Shown piece by piece: positions 44,618-54,136 of a stretch of DNA of 64,000 nucleotides (position 1 is the first letter of the stretch; every line of letters starts with the position of its first letter). The stretch is from Vanessa cardui. Taxonomy: Eukaryota > Arthropoda > Insecta > Lepidoptera > Nymphalidae. The position numbers and the translations under genes are program-made. Below the pieces are notes generated by a model. The model did not search any database, was not told where the DNA came from, and saw only the letters and a program-made list of their open reading frames with translations. Where the stretch lies: NCBI RefSeq assembly GCF_905220365.1, contig NC_061133.1, positions 13,382,171 to 13,446,170 on the forward strand, written 5' to 3'.

Positions 44618-44975
44618 AATAAATCAAAATACTAGAATATTGAGTTCTAATAAGCTACTCCTCCATCCCGCCAGCCGTTTGTGAGTAAGCAATTACAAGG
44701 ATATTTTTTATCACAAATATAGTAAAACATAAGAACCGGATACAACATTAAAACAGAAATAAAAACAAGTTATAAATCAGTGTTTAGTAAAGCACCACAC
44801 TAAGTAACCAATAAACAAAATAAAAATACGATTTAAATTCTAATAACATTAAATATAAAAAAATTATAAAAAGCATTATAAAAAGCATTAAGAAAACAAT
44901 TGTTAATCTTTATACATTATTATTTTCTACGATATATTGTGTAATATAGTTCTCAACATACTTAATTGAGCTACA
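44618..44975 (-). other. Upstream region of the non-LTR element
   Basis: AT-rich sequence without a significant ORF precedes the pol ORF. It may hold the 5' UTR; the 5' end of the element and a target duplication could not be located. Confidence 0.35.
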
Positions 44976-46234
44976 TTGTTGCCCGCAACTTTGTCTGCCT
45001 GCCCTAACTTAATATGTAAATGTAAAATATTTTATGATTTCACGAATAACATAATAATATAACGAAATTTACATACAAACTTTCTGTACCTATTTTACGA
45101 CATCAGGGATGTTCAGTACCCTGAAAATAAATATAAAATTTTAAAATTAAAATATAAACAATGTCATTTTATGATAGGTATCCTACTAGTATTTAAGATT
45201 TCCATGCAATCTTTTAACACTTAATCTTCCTATGTATATGTATATCAGTAAAATTTTCCAAATCATCTCTTTATTATGAAAGTAGTAACAATTAGGAATT
45301 AATCTGACTAATTAAAAACTAGTAAATATGTATGGTGAAATCTTAATGTCATAATTTAATAAGACGCCATTAGGCTTTGTATGAGTAGGCTTTATACCAA
45401 ATACCCTATAAGGGTACCCTGTAAGGTATATTTTCTTGGTACAAGGAACACACGTTAAGAAACTCCCAGACAATGAAGAAATCATCGCCGTAGAATTCAA
45501 TGCAAATATTTCGATACTTATTTGCAATCCACATTAATTTTGGTTCTTACACCTAGCAATAAAATGCAGACACATTAAATTAACATTATAGAAATTGTAA
45601 TTATATTGATTTGATGACTATGATGTACACAGATCTGTAATAATATAATTATTATTATTGGACTTATATTGTGTATGGATATATATTATCTGTGTATATA
45701 TGTATCTGACATGGCGGAAAGGGCGGGAATATAAAAAAGATATGAGTTGGGCGCGGGTGAAGACTGTGTGTGTGCACGGCGTGTGGATATTAAAATATAA
45801 TAATATATATCTTATATGTGTACATTACATGGAGAAAATATAAAAAGAAAAACAAAAGATATATCTATGTATAAAAGAAACCAATTAAAGTTCATACTTC
45901 AATAGCTGTATTTAATCTTACCACCATCTTACTACATCAAAACAAACCCATTGATTCTGTGATCAGTGGAGTAAGAAACTCGCAAGTCACCGTTATCAAA
46001 AGGTCCATTAGCTAAGACTGAAACTTACATTAATTATTAATGATGTAAAATACAAGACATTAATCAAGATTTACGGGCTTAAGGAATTTTTCAAAGATGG
46101 CGTCATATCATATTATTAAAAATATGTATATTTAACAAGATTCTTAAGTATATCTAAACATATAATAATAATTGGAGTGTCTGTTTGTCATATTTAAATA
46201 ACCGCTTTTTACTACCTGCATATGTATATACATT

Positions 46235-46340
46235 TTTTCAATTATTGTCTGTCTGTTTATTTGTTCCGGCTAATCTCTGTAACAGCTGGACCGATTGTGA
46301 CGGGACTTTGACTGGCAGATAGCTGATGTAATAAGGAGTA
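46235..46340 (+). repeat. Old retroposon-like repeat fragment
   Basis: GTCTGTCTGTTTATTTG, AACAGCTGGACCGATTGTGA and GGACTTTGACTGGCAGATAG match the style of short repeats seen also at 61190-61330 (CGGATCGGCCTGAAATTTGC, ATGCAGTTAG). Confidence 0.45.
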
Positions 46341-46469
46341 TCTTACGTTACGTTTAACTACTTACGTTTTCATTTTAATAAATAATGAGAAAATAGGTTT
46401 AAATAAAATGCACTGACGAAAACAGAATTATCATTGCTATTCACACTGAACTGACATTTTTTACCTATA

Positions 46470-46885
46470 CGTATGTCTTAACGTGTGTTGTGCATAAGAG
46501 GATATTGCCCATAATCGCCACGCTGGGCATGCGGGTTGGCGATCACAGGACGTAGCTTCTCGTACCGATGACGCTGCTGCCCGTCATCTGCCTGTCGCCT
46601 ATTTTTGATGGTTATACCGCCATCAGTCAGTCGCCAGAGCCTCGTTTGCTGGTCGGCAGGATGCACCACGGGTAGGTGAGGTTGGCTTAAGGAGCTAAGG
46701 TGTAACTTGGGCCCCCGTACATCCCTACATATACATCAACGATATACGCCAGAGACGATGTAGATATACGCAAGGCAGCGGACAGGAGATTAGCCGGAGA
46801 AAGACCACAGTTGCGTGCACTTGGAGAGGCCTATGTTCAACAGTGGACAAGATTAGGCTGATGATGATGATGATGATGATGTCTT
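46470..46885 (+). repeat. Composite repeat ending in (GAT)n
   Basis: A GC-richer block (AATCGCCACGCTGGGCATGC, TGACGCTGCTGCCCGTCATC) is followed by a second block (GCGTGCACTTGGAGAGGCC, ATGTTCAACAGTGGACAAG, TTAGGCTGATGATGATG) ending in about eight GAT units. The second block resembles the 3' end of a non-LTR element (LGEAYVQQW-like frame). The boundary between the two is unclear. Confidence 0.5.
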
Positions 46886-47999
46886 AACATCATAATAGCT
46901 CGTGTTATATATAGGTCACTTGACATACAGATTAAAAATTACGACTTTTAATAAAATCAAACAATAATATACTTTTATTATTCAAAATCAGAATGTTGTG
47001 TGTATTTCTACATACATTTATTTTTTTACCAAATTTAATAATTTCTTTTCCACTACCGAAAGTACCCTATTTTATAGTTTTATTTTAAGTGATATAGAAT
47101 AAGACATCTCAAACCACGTCAACTTAAATAATTCAAATTATTTTGATTTTTTATACACTAACGAAATCATAACAATGTTTTTTTGTTATTGTTATGATGA
47201 TTAATTTTGTAAAATGCACTAATTTATATAGGTACTTTAATAAAACAACAGATACAAAAATAGTAAACTTTATTTAATCGTACACAATGATATGTATTTA
47301 CAGTGTAACAATACTGGCACAGATATTATAGCGACTACAAATAAACTTAATTATGCCAAAATTTCTAACCATAAAAAACCTTTTTTTTTTAATGTATGTA
47401 TATATTATAAAGGCAAATAAATACTAATGTCTGCAAGGGCTTTGCACGGGTAAAATAAGGCTTATGCAAAATAAGTACCCAAAGTTACGTAACGATTACA
47501 TTAATTAATTGGGAGTTCGAAAAAACAAATTCATTATTATATATTGAACGTATTAATTCAGATAACACATTATTATCATTTATTGTATAGAACCACTTTC
47601 TAAGAACAAATAAGTAATTCGAAAGAATAACGCACTTTTTAGATGGCAACATTTTACCGAAATCTATATTTTGGCATAACTAAGCTAAATTATTATATAT
47701 TTTTATATCTTAACATTAACTTCTATAATACTTATAAAATAATACAAAGCAAAACTGTTTAAATTTAATTCTATAATAAACAATACATAAAACTAAACGT
47801 CAAATTTTATAAAATTTTGAAAAAGAAAACGTTATATACATCTCATACATATATAAAAAAACCTTGCATGGAATGTAGATTTGTCATGATATTTTTGTAA
47901 CAATATTTTCTAACACATTAAATATTATAAAATTAAAAAGTAATTAAAAGCTGAGACAGATAACAAGAGAATGTATAAATTCGTTCAAACATTTAACCG

Positions 48000-48005
48000 T
48001 TTATT
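48000..48005 (-). terminator. Candidate polyadenylation signal of B3GLCT
   Basis: AATAAA on the minus strand, about 83 nt after the stop codon. Plausible by distance, but AT-rich sequence makes chance hits common. Confidence 0.4.
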
Positions 48006-48087
48006 TAAACATTTAGGAACCTTTAAATAATTCATTCAAACAAGTTTGACTGTAACTTTATATAATTAAAAAATATTTTTCTACTAA

Positions 48088-48243
48088 CTACAGTTCGTCC
48101 TTATTCTTTTTTCTTTTAAGAGCTAAGTCGTCATGCTGGAACCAGGTAGCGTAGACCCTGAGCGGTTCTGGTGAGGAGTGCCTGTGGAAGGACACCGGGC
48201 GATCTCTTGCCAGTACTTCACGCGGGTAATCTTGTGGACGCGC
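48088..48243 (-). CDS. B3GLCT: B3GLCT exon 10 (C-terminus, KDEL)
   Basis: The acceptor is TTATCTAG. Encodes ARPQDYPREVLARDRPVSFH, PEPLRVYATWF and ends KRKKNKDEL with TAG (48090-48088). Confidence 0.96.
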   Translation of the reverse strand, partial: ARPQDYPREVLARDRPVSFHRHSSPEPLRVYATWFQHDDLALKRKKNKDEL

Positions 48244-51200
48244 CTAGATAAACGAAACGCTTAAAATAGTAAACATTGTACATTCTTTAATATATTATTT
48301 AATATATTCATCATAACTACAGGCGCAAGGGACATAACATCTTAGTTCCCAAGGTTGGTGGCACATTGACGACGTAAGGAATATTTAATATTTCTTACAG
48401 CGTCATTGCCTATGGGTTATGGTGACCACATATGGTGGCCCATATGCTCATTCGCCAACCTATACCGTAAAAAAATGTGTTGGCGTCGTCAACTTTGTCA
48501 AAACAAACAAACAAAAAGAAAAACCGACTTCAAACAAAATACTATTACAAAACAAACTAATATGCACTGAAAAAAAAACTAGTTAAAAGTCGATTTACGA
48601 TTATATAATGTAGTTACAATTATTATTATATTTGGAGCCGGTTTCAGCCCCGGGCACGCACCTCCACAATCAAAAGCGATACGAGACCCATGATTGACAC
48701 AGTATATTGTCGTATAAGAAGTGTAAAAAACATAATACATCAAGGATTATCGAATTACTTTTTGCTAGATATATTTTAGGGTTTCTTGGCCGACACTTAA
48801 GGCTAAGAGACCCAGGTTAAATAAATATCCCGGTAAGTCTCGTGGGTTGACACTGACCTGGTGGAAGAGCGGCGAGTGCGTGAGCGAGATGTTGTGTCGC
48901 AGCGCGCACGCGCCCAGCGCCATGTCGTCGGGCGCCGCGCGCGCCGCGCACGCGCACGCCGCCAGCGCGCGCGCCGCGCCCGCCGACAGCGCCGTGCCGC
49001 CGCCGCCCGTTATGTAGTCGTAGCCTTCGGGCCGCGGAGGTTTAGTATACACTGGGGTAGCTCGATCGGTACATTAGGAAAAGACTATATGTAACCTATA
49101 CATAATATAATCAGAAAAGAAGATTTTAGAAGAAACTAGTCATTTCTCAAAAGGGTTTTAGACTCACCCCTAATATTCCTGAAAATTTCCCAAGTAACGT
49201 ATATATTATATATGACAAATTGTTAATTGTTTCCTTCAGAGTAAAGCAGCATAGAATCCATAACGATGATTGAAAAAGTAGATATCTTACCTTTACCAGC
49301 CGTCTCCTTCTTGCCGTATCCGTAACCATATCTTTCTCCGAGAACCGTGATGTCGGAGCCGCCTCGATAGCAGCTTAGCAATTCGCAGAGTCGCTGAACA
49401 CTTTTGAATTAAATTAACTTTGTTTATTGATAAAGTTGTGGGAAAATTAACACATATCAGCACAGATAATCACGAATGATAATCTTATTTACTTGAATAA
49501 TAATGAAGCTGCATGCTTTTATACATATATAAAATTAACCATTTAAATTTTTAAAAATCACGCATACAACATAAAGAACGATGGAACCCTTCCTTACCCC
49601 AAAATAGTATCATCATCAGCAAGGAATATCCATTTGATATTTGGTAGATCTTTCAATCTCTTCACAACTTCCTTTAAAATGGTGACCGTTTTCAAGCAAT
49701 GACCTGTTTTGGTGTTTGGCACACCGATATCCACGGCAGGAAGATCGGGATCTGCGGAAATATTTTACGCTGATACTTCTACTGAACTTTTCTCATAATT
49801 TGAGTCAATTTATGGAATGTGGATAAAGTAAATTTTATGATTATAACTTGATATAAATCTTTGGCTATGACAAAGTTGTAAACAATCAGCTGCATTTCCA
49901 AGAAATATATAAATAATGAACATTCCACAGTACAACACTTTGAAAACCTTTACTTGGTAATAGGACTATGATCAAGCCCGTCTGTATACACGCATCAGTT
50001 ATAAAATCGTTAAACAACAGAAATTAGAATATTTGTGTTCCATCTTTAAGGGTGAGTGTACCAATTTAATTACAGGTGAAAAGGACATTACTTAGTTCCC
50101 GAGGTTAGTGGTGTTTTTGTGATGTATGGAATTGTTAATATTTCTTATATCATGTCTATGAAGCGTGGGTACCAATCTGATGGATTGATATTCGCAAGTC
50201 TACACAGTGTAAATTTGAAAGAAACCTTTTGTACCCAAACATTCAATGCTTTATTTTAATTCACGACTTAAGGCCAAGATATTTGGGCATTTGTGTGTTG
50301 GGTCGAAAATACAACTGCTACTGAATTGGTTAGCACCTACACAAACAAGATACGAATCTTTTATGTATTTGTGTATCTATGCTATATTTATAACTTATTT
50401 AGTCTACAGTAATACAATAATATTTAAAATTATAAAAGAACGTATAAGGCCAGACTGGCAGTGATTGCTGTATTTATAGAATCTCTAATTAAAAAGTAAG
50501 TCGATAAGATAGTCCTACGTAAGACTTAAAAGTTTAAACTTTTATTAAATTAAAATTGCTATCGATAGTGCATTGGATATTTAAAGAAAATTTTTATCCA
50601 GAGATTCTTTAAAAACTATTTGAGATAAGGAAATTGTTGTAAAGAAAAATTGGACCTATTGCATGTATTTATAGTTATATAGATACATAAGTTATGTTAC
50701 CAGAAACACTAAGAAAGAAGATGCTTGACCAGAAGCAGACCATTTTTGCTGTTAATTTTATCTTCAACTAAGATCGTCAGTTAAACTACTTTATGAGTAA
50801 TTCTAATATACAACAACAACAACAGCCTGTAAATTCCCACTGCTGGACTAAAGGCCTCCTCTCCCTTTGAGGAGAAGGTTTGGAACATATTCCACCACGG
50901 TGATCCAATGCTTGATTTGTCTTTATAATTCATCTCGTGCTCAGCGGTGTAGGAAAACATCGTGAGGAAACCTGCATGTGTCAAATTTCATAGAAATTCT
51001 GCCACATGTGTATTCCACCAACCCGCATTGGAACAGAGTGGTATATATTCCAAAACCTTCTCCTCAAAGGGAGAGGAGGCCTTTAGCCCAGCAGTGGGAA
51101 TTTACAGGCTGTTGTTGTTAGGAAGTAAGATGTTATGATCTTTGTGTGTGTAGTTACACTGGCTAATTTATTTCACCCTTGAAAATGGAACACGTTAAGA

Positions 51201-53018
51201 CGAAGTAGTACTGATTGGTGGTGCGATGAAAGGTAGTAAAATTGAATGGGTGGTAAACTAAAATTTCCCAATGTTGTCTTAAATTTTCGCGATTATTACA
51301 CATCTAAATAAAACTAGTTATAACGATGTCACGTCTACCCGTGACCACAAACGCTGTAAAGTGCTCGAAACGTCGGGATGTCCAAAATAATTAATATACG
51401 CGATTAAAATCCGTTATAACTAGTTTTATTTAAATTTAAGCACCGTCAATATCCGAAGACAAGATCAAATTTCTAAACTTACCAGATTTATCACTGAAGA
51501 ATTGCAGATGTGTCACGTGTTTCCCCCATGTCTTCTTCACCACCTTTGCTCTGGTAGAGTGGAAACCTGTCCAAGTTTTCACTGCAAAGTATATCGAATC
51601 CTCCGCAATAGGGCTGCCCTGCCAGGGAAAAATAATTAGCTTACTATGAATTATGAAGTATGGGAAATCCTTAAGACTTTCTGAAAAATATAACATATCA
51701 GATTATTCCTTATTGATAATCAGAATCAAGAAAATAGTAAGTAATGTAACTTACGCATATATCGAACTGTCTAGGGTAGGTGGCACAATTATCACCGGAA
51801 ACAATGCAGAAGCTCAGATCAGGGGTCAATAACGGTCCCGGACTAGTGCTATCCCCATACACGAGCTGAGCCAGTTCGAACGCTGGGTCAATTGAGAAAT
51901 CTGCTTCTAACTTCCTCTCGTCATTCTCTATTTGATTTACGAGCCTGTTGATATATTTTATAAATTACAAACCTTGACATTTTTCTAACCTGATTCTATT
52001 ATAAGTCTTACCTGTCCATCAATTCTATTCTCATCGCGAAACCATTTGCAAAATGGGGATACACAAAACCACCATCATCTTCCAAATCCTCGTAAAAGGC
52101 AAAATGATGTATAATTGTTGGTTCATCATCACTTAGAGGGTAACCAATCCACATTGTATCCTAAAAAGGAAACCGTATTTTCAATTCATTTGATTTGATT
52201 TTTTTCTAAATTTCACGGCTGGCAATGAAACCTGCCAGTTTTAAAACTGATTTCAAAACAAGAATTTAAGAAATATAAACTATCGATTGGATTACCTTCT
52301 GACTGTCAGCTGCTGCTAAGGCTTCAAATAGTTTACTACAACGCACAGCAGTATGGGGTTCCACGAATAGAACCCATCGAACATTTGTATCTTTGTATTT
52401 AGTGACTAGGGGCCTCAGTAGAGGAATTATTGTCCAAGCCCCCGCTACGGGTATATCTTCATGTGTTATGTAGACTTTAGGTGTAAGCTATAATATGGAA
52501 GCACTGTATATATTATGTCGTACAAAGCCTAGTAGATTTGGTCACAAATAATGACTGAATTGTACCGACAAAAGATCTCGTTTTATTTATATTACAATTC
52601 ACTTGAGATAGTTATATTATAAAATCTTAAGAAGTAAAACAAACTTCAATTCGTACATAAATTCTTAGAATAGCTTTTATAAATACTTTTGTTATTTTAA
52701 TTAATGTTTTTAGAATTTACTTTTTCACTTGAAATATCACAAGGATAACAATTATTACCTTTTCTAATTCATTGACTTGATTCTCTAAGTCTTGTTTTAG
52801 GCGATTTGCGACACTTGCGTGATATGGCTCTGCTTGACTAACTATAGTAAATACAACGTTTCTTGAATCTGAAAAATATTTTAGACTTGATAAAGTACCT
52901 CATTAACTTAAAAATAAACTAAAAATACAAAATACTCCCAATTGTAAATGGTTTCCAAGGAAGCATACACCAATAAAATACAAATAAAACCAAATTTAAA
53001 AAGTTTTAAATATTCCAT
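48088..53018 (-). CDS. B3GLCT: Beta-1,3-glucosyltransferase (B3GLCT), complete, ten exons
   Basis: This is a glycosyltransferase family 31 enzyme of the ER that adds glucose to O-linked fucose on folded thrombospondin type 1 repeats. Ten exons on the minus strand join in frame to 488 residues; the human enzyme is of similar length. Order: signal peptide (about residues 1-20), N-terminal domain with VVFTIVSQAEPYHA and WVLFVEPHTAVRCSKLFEAL, then the catalytic domain with FAVKTWTGFH, DIGVPNTKTGHC, FLADDDT (metal-binding DDD at about 330-332), LGERYGYG, YITGGGGTALS, APDDMALG and THSPLFHQ. It ends KNKDEL, an ER-retrieval signal. Domain order, lengths and motifs fit B3GLCT rather than other family-31 galactosyltransferases. 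Confidence 0.95.
48318..48475 (-). repeat. Dispersed repeat, CCCATAGACAATG family
   Basis: Reverse-complement copy in the last B3GLCT intron, with AAGGGACATAACATCTTAGT, TTGGTGGCACATTGACGACG and CATTGCCTATGGGTTATGG. Confidence 0.8.
48858..49051 (-). CDS. B3GLCT: B3GLCT exon 9
   Basis: Lies between ACCCCAG and GTCAGT. Encodes YTKPPRPEGYDYITGGGGTA, an Ala-rich stretch, APDDMALG and ISLTHSPLFHQ. The GGGG turn and PDD are active-site blocks. Its middle is far more GC-rich than the other exons. Phase 1 in, phase 0 out. Confidence 0.95.
49291..49400 (-). CDS. B3GLCT: B3GLCT exon 8
   Basis: Acceptor AATTCAAAAG, donor GTAAGA. Encodes VQRLCELLSCYRGGSDITVL then GERYGYGYGKKETAGK. The phases (2 in, 1 out) and alignment after DDDT fix this acceptor over the nearby GTTCAG, which would shift the frame into a stop. 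Confidence 0.92.
49598..49751 (-). CDS. B3GLCT: B3GLCT exon 7 (DDD motif)
   Basis: Lies between TCCGCAG and GTAAGG. Encodes DLPAVDIGVPNTKTGHCLKT and NIKWIFLADDDTIL. The DDD is the donor-sugar/metal site. Phase 1 in, phase 2 out. Confidence 0.96.
50045..50200 (-). repeat. Dispersed repeat, CCCATAGACAATG family (diverged)
   Basis: GGACATTACTTAGTTCCCGA and GGTTAGTGGTGTTTTTGTGA with TTAATATTTCTTATATCATG match the family with many changes. Lies in the large B3GLCT intron. Confidence 0.6.
50811..51119. mobile_element. Inverted SINE pair (fold-back)
   Basis: Positions 50811-50909 are the SINE tail on the minus strand. At 50910 the sequence switches to a plus-strand copy that runs to its GTT tail at 51119. 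The first 99 bp are complementary to about 51020-51119 apart from a few changes. Neither copy keeps the tRNA-like head. Confidence 0.85.
51120..51240 (+). repeat. 3' half of the CCCATAGACAATG family
   Basis: Starts AAGTAAGATGTTATGATCTT and contains GTAGTTACACTGGCTAATTT and CACCCTTGAAAATGGAACAC, directly abutting the SINE tail. Confidence 0.6.
51305..51432. mobile_element. Short element with perfect 21-bp inverted termini
   Basis: The left end (51305-51325, starting TAAATAAAACTAG) and right end (51412-51432) are exact reverse complements. The 128-bp unit contains TCGAAACGTCGGGATGTCC. It has no ORF and lies in the large B3GLCT intron. A MITE is the likely class. Confidence 0.75.
51483..51618 (-). 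CDS. B3GLCT: B3GLCT exon 6 (catalytic domain start)
   Basis: Lies between CCTGGCAG and GTAAGT. Encodes IYFAVKTWTGFHSTRAKVVK and KTWGKHVTHLQFFSDKS, the first conserved block of family-31 transferases. Phase 0 in, phase 1 out. The following 1.7-kb intron holds several repeats. Confidence 0.95.
51755..51944 (-). CDS. B3GLCT: B3GLCT exon 5
   Basis: Lies between ATCAACAG and GTAAGT. Encodes LVNQIENDERKLEADFSIDP, FELAQLVYG and FCIVSGDNCATYPRQFDIC, linking the N-terminal and catalytic domains. Phase 2 in, phase 0 out. Confidence 0.93.
52012..52160 (-). CDS. B3GLCT: B3GLCT exon 4
   Basis: Lies between TTTTTAG and GTAAGA. Encodes DTMWIGYPLSDDEPTIIHHF then YPHFANGFAMRIELMD. The acidic-aromatic TIIHHFAFYED run matches the family's N-terminal domain. 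Phase 0 in, phase 2 out. Confidence 0.93.
52296..52487 (-). CDS. B3GLCT: B3GLCT exon 3
   Basis: Lies between ATTATAG and GTAATC, 64 codons, phase 0 at both ends. Encodes LTPKVYITHEDIPVAGAWTI and RWVLFVEPHTAVRCSKLFEA. Confidence 0.93.
52759..52861 (-). CDS. B3GLCT: B3GLCT exon 2
   Basis: Encodes NVVFTIVSQAEPYHASVANR and LKQDLENQVNELEK, then donor GTAATA. The acceptor chosen (ATTCAAG) fits exon 1. A better-looking acceptor (TTTTTCAG, exon from 52868) would need a phase-1 upstream exon not found here. Confidence 0.8.
52936..53018 (-). CDS. B3GLCT: B3GLCT exon 1 (signal peptide)
   Basis: Starts at ATG (53018-53016) and encodes MEYLKLFKFGFICILLVYAS followed by LETIYNW. The donor GTATTT leaves GA (phase 2). 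An acceptor-like TTTATTTCCAG just upstream (exon could begin at 53039) suggests a further 5' UTR exon. This exon is less certain than the others because the intron after it is only 74 nt and its acceptor is not the strongest nearby. Confidence 0.6.
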
Positions 53019-53835
53019 AAATTTCGATTGAAATGCTGCCTGGAAATAAAAGTATACACTCATACAACGGTTTTCAAGACTAAATCACTGAACCGAATTT
53101 GATGAAATTCTGTATAAAGCAAGGTTAAACCCCAAGAAAGTAGATACGCATTTTTCTCGAAGAAGCGGATGACAACCAATGATATGATATGATATATTTT
53201 AATTTTACTAATTTTACGCAACCTATATATTACATATAAAAAATCTTATACGTTGAAGTCTGTTTAACATAATCTGTGATCGCAAAGAAACGAACGGTGT
53301 ATCATTAGCGTGTTTACATTACCTAAAGGAGATAACGTGTTCGACGTAACGACATTATCATGAAATTATGACAAATAGCTTCGCACGTCGATCGAAGCCC
53401 CGCTGGAATCATCAATCAGAGGTTCACGTGTCATGGCTATTAATCAGGTGTACATGAACTTAGGGTACGCTCAATGATGTATCGGCATGAGATATGCGAT
53501 ACCGTAGTCTATAGGCTTATTGATTGGGAATTATGATGCCGAGGCAATTTTAGATAATTTCATCCTAGAGGCGATGTTAATTGAAATATAGATTTATATT
53601 GGAAAGCTGGAGAAACTGAACAGTATGAAGATATTGCGTTTTGATAAATTACTCTATTAATAAAATTATTTAAAAAATTTACCAAAATGTCTATGGAAAT
53701 ACAATCAATATGAACATGCACAAAACTATCTAAACAAAGTTTTTCACAAGAAACTATAAAATGTAACAAATAAATAATAAATGTTACAAATACAAGTCAC
53801 AATGTTGAAAGCTCACAAAAACTGTAAGATCATTC

Positions 53836-54136
53836 AACAACAGCCTGTAAATTCCCACTGCTGGGCTAAAGGCCTCCTCTCCCTTTAAGAAGAAGGTTTT
53901 TTGGAACATATTCCACCACGCTGTTCCAATGCGGGTTGGTGGAATACACATGTGGCAGAATTTCTATGAAATTTGTCACATGCAGGTTTCCTCACGATGT
54001 TTTCCTTCACCGCTGAGCACGAGATGAATTATAAAGACAAATTAAGCACATGAATCAGCGGTGCTTGCCTGGGTTTGAACCCGCAATCATCGGTTAAGAT
54101 GCACGCGTTCTAACCACTGGGCCATCTCGACTCAAG
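53836..54136 (-). mobile_element. SINE copy with 12-bp target duplication
   Basis: Near full-length minus-strand copy of the 16272 family with both A- and B-box regions. GTAAGATCATTC flanks it at 53824-53835 and 54137-54148. Confidence 0.92.

Larger units (their letters stand above)
44976..47999. other. Intergenic region between the LINE and B3GLCT
   Basis: AT-rich, with the composite repeat at 46470-46885 and a repeat fragment at 46235-46340. Nothing else recognisable. Confidence 0.55.

Noticed and set aside
48861..49094. Arg-rich plus-strand ORF over B3GLCT exon 9
   Set aside because: Shadow of the GC-rich minus-strand exon, whose frame matches the glucosyltransferase family.
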